NCBI GenBank assembly: GCA_047495785.1
Contig: JBLDXI010000054.1
Span: 1,054,001 to 1,118,000, forward strand
Length of the DNA: 64,000 nt
Source of the DNA: Lepidodermella squamata
Taxonomy: Eukaryota > Gastrotricha
Reading direction: 5' to 3'
This document shows, in pieces, positions 60,836-64,000 of this stretch. Position numbers and translations under genes: made by a program. How positions within the stretch are numbered: position 1 is the first letter of the stretch; every line of letters starts with the position of its first letter. The notes below the pieces were generated by a model. That model worked only from the letters and a program-made list of their open reading frames with translations. It had not been told where the DNA came from and searched no databases.

Positions 60836-62739
60836 ATGGATGTGCGTAATATTCTTCATTTCTTAGCTGGTCTCTTCAACTTTACAACAAAACGAGCTCG
60901 TCGGAAGAAATTCTTAGCGTTTCTGTGGTTCGTTATCCTGTTCTGGGGCTACAACGTCATACTAGCCCTTCACAAACGATTTCTTTTCTACGCAAGCGAC
61001 CAGCCGTACGAGAAATACTCACTGCATGACCCCTACAAACCGGTTAATATACCAGATTTGTTTGGGGCAAATGGAGAGCCAGTTTCAATTGATCCGACCA
61101 GACTAGACATAGAATCGACCTTCGCCGTTATACTGAGGGTCGCTTCACCTACTTCATCAATGAATTTGCATCAGATATGATTTCTCTCCACCGGTCATTA
61201 CCAGATACTAGACACCCAGCGTGTAAACACTTGACCTATCCTATTGATAAACTGCCTGATACCTCAGTTGTCATAACTTTCTACAACGAGGCTTGGTCCG
61301 TCCTACTCCGGACAATTCATTCAGTTCTAGATCGATCTCCGCCGAGTTTGCTCAAAGAAATCCTATTAGTCGATGATTTTTCGGAATTTGACCATCTGAA
61401 ACAGCCCTTAGAAGACTACATCAAACATCTGCCAAAAGTAAGACTGATCCGCACGAAGAAGAATGAAGGTCTTATCCGGGCGCATAACTTTGCGGCGGAT
61501 AATGCGAACGGCACTGTTATAACGTTCATCGATTCTCATGTTGAAGTTCTGCATGGATGGTTGGAGCCTCTTTTGAATAGGATCTATCAAAATGGGACTG
61601 TTCTGGCCCTTCCGGTGATGGATGCTATTGAGGGCGATGATATGAGGTACAATTCAATGTCCCAAGAGTCTTTCGGTACCTTCACATGGGACTATTTGCT
61701 ACAAAGTTACTCATATGTAAGGAAATTTAAGGTTAACGTTCACTCAATCCTGAAACTTTTGTTTGATATCTAGCTTAATAATTGGCGTCAGCAATTGAGA
61801 AATTCTGATGTAGACCCGATATTATCGCCTGCAATGTTCGGCGGCCATTTTGCGATTAGGAGAGACTGGTTTATGAAACTTGGGAAATACGATGATGGTT
61901 TCGAAGTGTGGGGTAAGAAACTACCGTATCACTCTCCAACTAATATTTCCCAGTGTTTAGGATCGGAAAATTTCGAGATCTCCCTGAAAGCATGGATGTG
62001 TGGTGGGAGTATGGAGATCATACCTTGCAGCAGGGTCGCTCATATGAGACGAACGCTATCCTTACCCAGCATTCTACCATATTCCCATCCTTATGCTCCG
62101 ATCAAGTTTTTCTTCCTAAGGAATAACATCAGACTAGCTGAGACCTGGCTTGACGAGTATCGATTCTATTACTACCACACTGCCTGTACCGCTTAGTAAT
62201 AACGTCAACGTAACAGAGAGGAGAAAGCTGAGAGAGAGCCTCAAATGCAAATCTTTCAATTGGTACCTGAATAACGTCTTTCCAGAGGCTTTCAATCCTT
62301 TGGAGGTGATTACCTGGGGCCAGGTCCGGAGCTATCACAACAACATGTGTCTAGAGTCAAAATCAGCTTTCATCGAAGTCAAGCGATGCCGAAAATGGAA
62401 CAGACGTCAGGAGTGGTATCTGAGTAAAACTGGTCATATAAGGCGGGAGGATGTTTGTTGGGAGTTTCAAAACGAAACTTTGATGGCTGTCGAATGTTTT
62501 TACGAGAGCTCACATCAGAAATTTACCCTTCATCAAGTAAGATTATATACACTATATTCTTATAGAAAATGTGTTCTCTCTTTTAGGATAATATGATAAG
62601 AAACAACTTCATAGGCAAATGCCTGGAGGTTTCGAACGATTTGGTCGTTGCAAAGACTTGCGATCCCGACAATACTAGGCAGCAATGGGCGTGGAAAAGA
62701 GGGACACCTGATTTTATGCCTAAATTAAAAACATTTTAA
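60836..62739 (+). pseudogene. Polypeptide GalNAc-transferase (GALNT10-like), with two apparent frameshifts
   Basis: Exons about 60836-61716, 61774-61912, 61961-62536 and 62587-62739. Type II anchor (FLAFLWFVILFWGYNVILAL). The stem has FGANGEPVSI. Catalytic GT27 domain: SLHRSLPDTRHPACK, TSVVITFYNEAWSVLLRTIHSV, LLVDDFSEFDHLKQPLEDY, the metal-binding DxH in TFIDSHVE, LSPAMFGGHFAIRRDWF, then GSENFEISLKAWMCGGSMEIIPCSRVAHM. A ricin-type lectin part follows, with an RQQWAW motif. It would add GalNAc to Ser/Thr in the Golgi. Two breaks: the stem and the catalytic domain (RRYTEGRFTYFINEFASD) are in different frames near 61100-61120, and the frame shifts again near 62165-62185, between LDEYRFYYY and the RRKLRESLKCKSF part. 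No GT-AG intron repairs either. Either a young pseudogene or sequence errors. Confidence 0.75.
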
Positions 62740-62976
62740 AAAAGAAGGATAACGATCGATACGAAGGTTCTGAAAGCTCAAATCAATCCGTGAATTAAAT
62801 TGATTACATCATTCTTAGATGCAGGGAGACGTCATCAGCATATTTTGTCTGCAATTTGATCGCTCTACCTGCACATTCCACTTTTCGACCTTGCTCATGC
62901 TTTGAGCTTCATGAATTTCAACTTTTTTAACCGCAAAAGACCCGATTTACATAGGTTCTAACATTTCCAGCAAAAA

Positions 62977-64000
62977 ATGTTTAAAATCCTAATATTCTCA
63001 TCAGTTATTACTGCTTGCATCCTTGGAGGAACAAGTAAGCCTTTCAAGGTGCAACTCTTAACTTTCATTCCTTTCACCGGGAACGCCCCTTTTGATGGGT
63101 CTGTCTGCAGAGCTGCGATGCAAGTTGCAGTTGATGCATCTAATTCAAACTCCAGCATTTTGCCTGACATCGAAATCGATCCACTTTATCTGGATGAAGG
63201 TCCCCTTTCTCTGGGCATAGCTACGGCATTGATTCAACATCTGAGAGAATCTAAAAAAGATCCCACTTCTTTCACAGCACCTGTTGCATTGGGTTCCTAC
63301 TTCAGCCCAGGTTGCCAAAGGGCAGGTCCAATCCTCCACCACCTAGGCTTTGTATTCGAGGCGATAGGATGCGGTGCTAATGATTTGACAAACCGTCGAG
63401 ATCGTTATCCTAATGTTTATCGCACCAGAGCTCCTGGGCAAAATCTTGTCCACGCTAAGATTGCCGCTTTCAAACGTTTTTCAAACTGGACAAAGTTCGC
63501 ATCGATCGCTTACTCGGAGAACAATTTCGACGTTAGCAACGCTAGGCTTCTGCTTGATATCTCGAAGGCCGTTGGCTTGAATATAGCTTGGTTTGACCTG
63601 GTTTCAGTTATTACCGACGAAACTATCGAGTCTTTGAAAAGTAGCAATGCTAGAGTGATTATTGTAGACTCAGGAGTGATTGAATTCACGACTTCATTCT
63701 ACTGCAAGGCCCATCAATTCGGAATCACCGGGCCTAGATTTGTATTCATAGCCAACTTGTATTCATTCATCGATTTGAAATCAGGCGAACTTGAGAAAGG
63801 CCTGCCTCGTGGCTGTACAAGGCGAATGCTACTGGAGCAATACAAAATTTCAATGTGGTTCGGCAGTTTCCTGAGCCCAGATGTAAATTACGGGAAAACG
63901 GCACTGGGCTATGATTTACACGATTTCGAGGTTCGATTGGATGCTTTAACCAACAGTTCCCGAGTTCCCGATTATCGATCCAGATTCTACTGCCACGATG
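62977..64000 (+). CDS. Class C (GABA-B-like) GPCR, ligand domain (runs off window end)
   Basis: Open frame from 62977 to the end of the window without a stop (341 codons). Signal peptide (ILIFSSVITACILGGTS), then the ligand-binding domain with all family blocks: LLTFIPFTGNAPFDGSVCRAAMQ, SYFSPGCQRAGPILHHLGFVF, YPNVYRTRAPGQN, FDVSNARLLLDISKAVG, RMLLEQYKISMWFGSF, ALGYDLHDFEVRLD, RVPDYRSRFYCHD. No intron so far, so it belongs to the single-exon group. It is closer to 41688 and 57414 than to 11677, but clearly distinct. The seven-helix part lies beyond the window. Confidence 0.85.
   Translation, partial: MFKILIFSSVITACILGGTSKPFKVQLLTFIPFTGNAPFDGSVCRAAMQVAVDASNSNSSILPDIEIDPLYLDEGPLSLGIATALIQHLRESKKDPTSFTAPVALGSYFSPGCQRAGPILHHLGFVFEAIGCGANDLTNRRDRYPNVYRTRAPGQNLVHAKIAAFKRFSNWTKFASIAYSENNFDVSNARLLLDISKAVGLNIAWFDLVSVITDETIESLKSSNARVIIVDSGVIEFTTSFYCKAHQFGITGPRFVFIANLYSFIDLKSGELEKGLPRGCTRRMLLEQYKISMWFGSFLSPDVNYGKTALGYDLHDFEVRLDALTNSSRVPDYRSRFYCHD

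Overview
The window is animal nuclear DNA. Genes are split by very short GT-AG introns (mostly 45-60 bp). Several families are metazoan: class C (GABA-B-like) and class A GPCRs, Cys-loop channels, LITAF proteins and a GalNAc-transferase. Degenerate TTAGGG-type repeats are present. Tiny introns, TATA boxes very close to start codons and the TTAGGG-like tracts suggest a compact-genome invertebrate, possibly an appendicularian tunicate (Oikopleura-like). That assignment is inference only.

Layout: 1-1.2 kb holds the 5' part of a class A GPCR (minus). 2.0-4.3 kb holds two LITAF-domain genes (minus). 4.5-6.2 kb holds an ankyrin-repeat gene (minus). 7.9-11.4 kb holds two tandem Cys-loop receptor paralogues (minus), followed at 11.7-14.2 kb by a single-exon class C GPCR (minus). 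17.0-19.9 kb encodes a STAND/NB-ARC-like ATPase fused to ankyrin repeats (plus). 21.0-23.8 kb encodes a related ankyrin protein that keeps the winged-helix-like region but no P-loop (plus). 25.9-27.2 kb is an unrecognised membrane-anchored protein. 27.4-30.6 kb holds three LicD/fukutin-like units, the middle one decayed. 31.1-32.2 kb is an intronless secreted protein resembling a bacterial family (minus).

From 33 kb on, class C GPCRs dominate. There are three four-exon genes (33.1, 37.5 and 46.2 kb) and three more single-exon genes (41.7, 57.4 and 63.0 kb, the last cut by the window end), plus a relic of a last exon at 40.5 kb. With the gene at 11.7 kb this makes seven GABA-B-like receptors in two gene architectures, with duplicated upstream sequence and other duplication debris. 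A GalNAc-transferase gene with two apparent frameshifts lies at 60.8-62.7 kb.

A 7.0-kb DNA transposon (49672-56701) sits inside the receptor cluster. It has 13-bp perfect terminal inverted repeats and subterminal NTGAAC-type motifs. It carries three genes: a CACTA/EnSpm-like transposase (minus), a small protein ending in a SOCS box (plus) and a BEN-domain protein (plus). A transposon carrying a candidate ubiquitin-ligase adaptor is the most unusual system seen here. The second is the NLR-like ATPase-ankyrin gene and its P-loop-less neighbour. Exon joins were worked out by hand from splice sites, reading-frame phase and family homology; no alignment was run.
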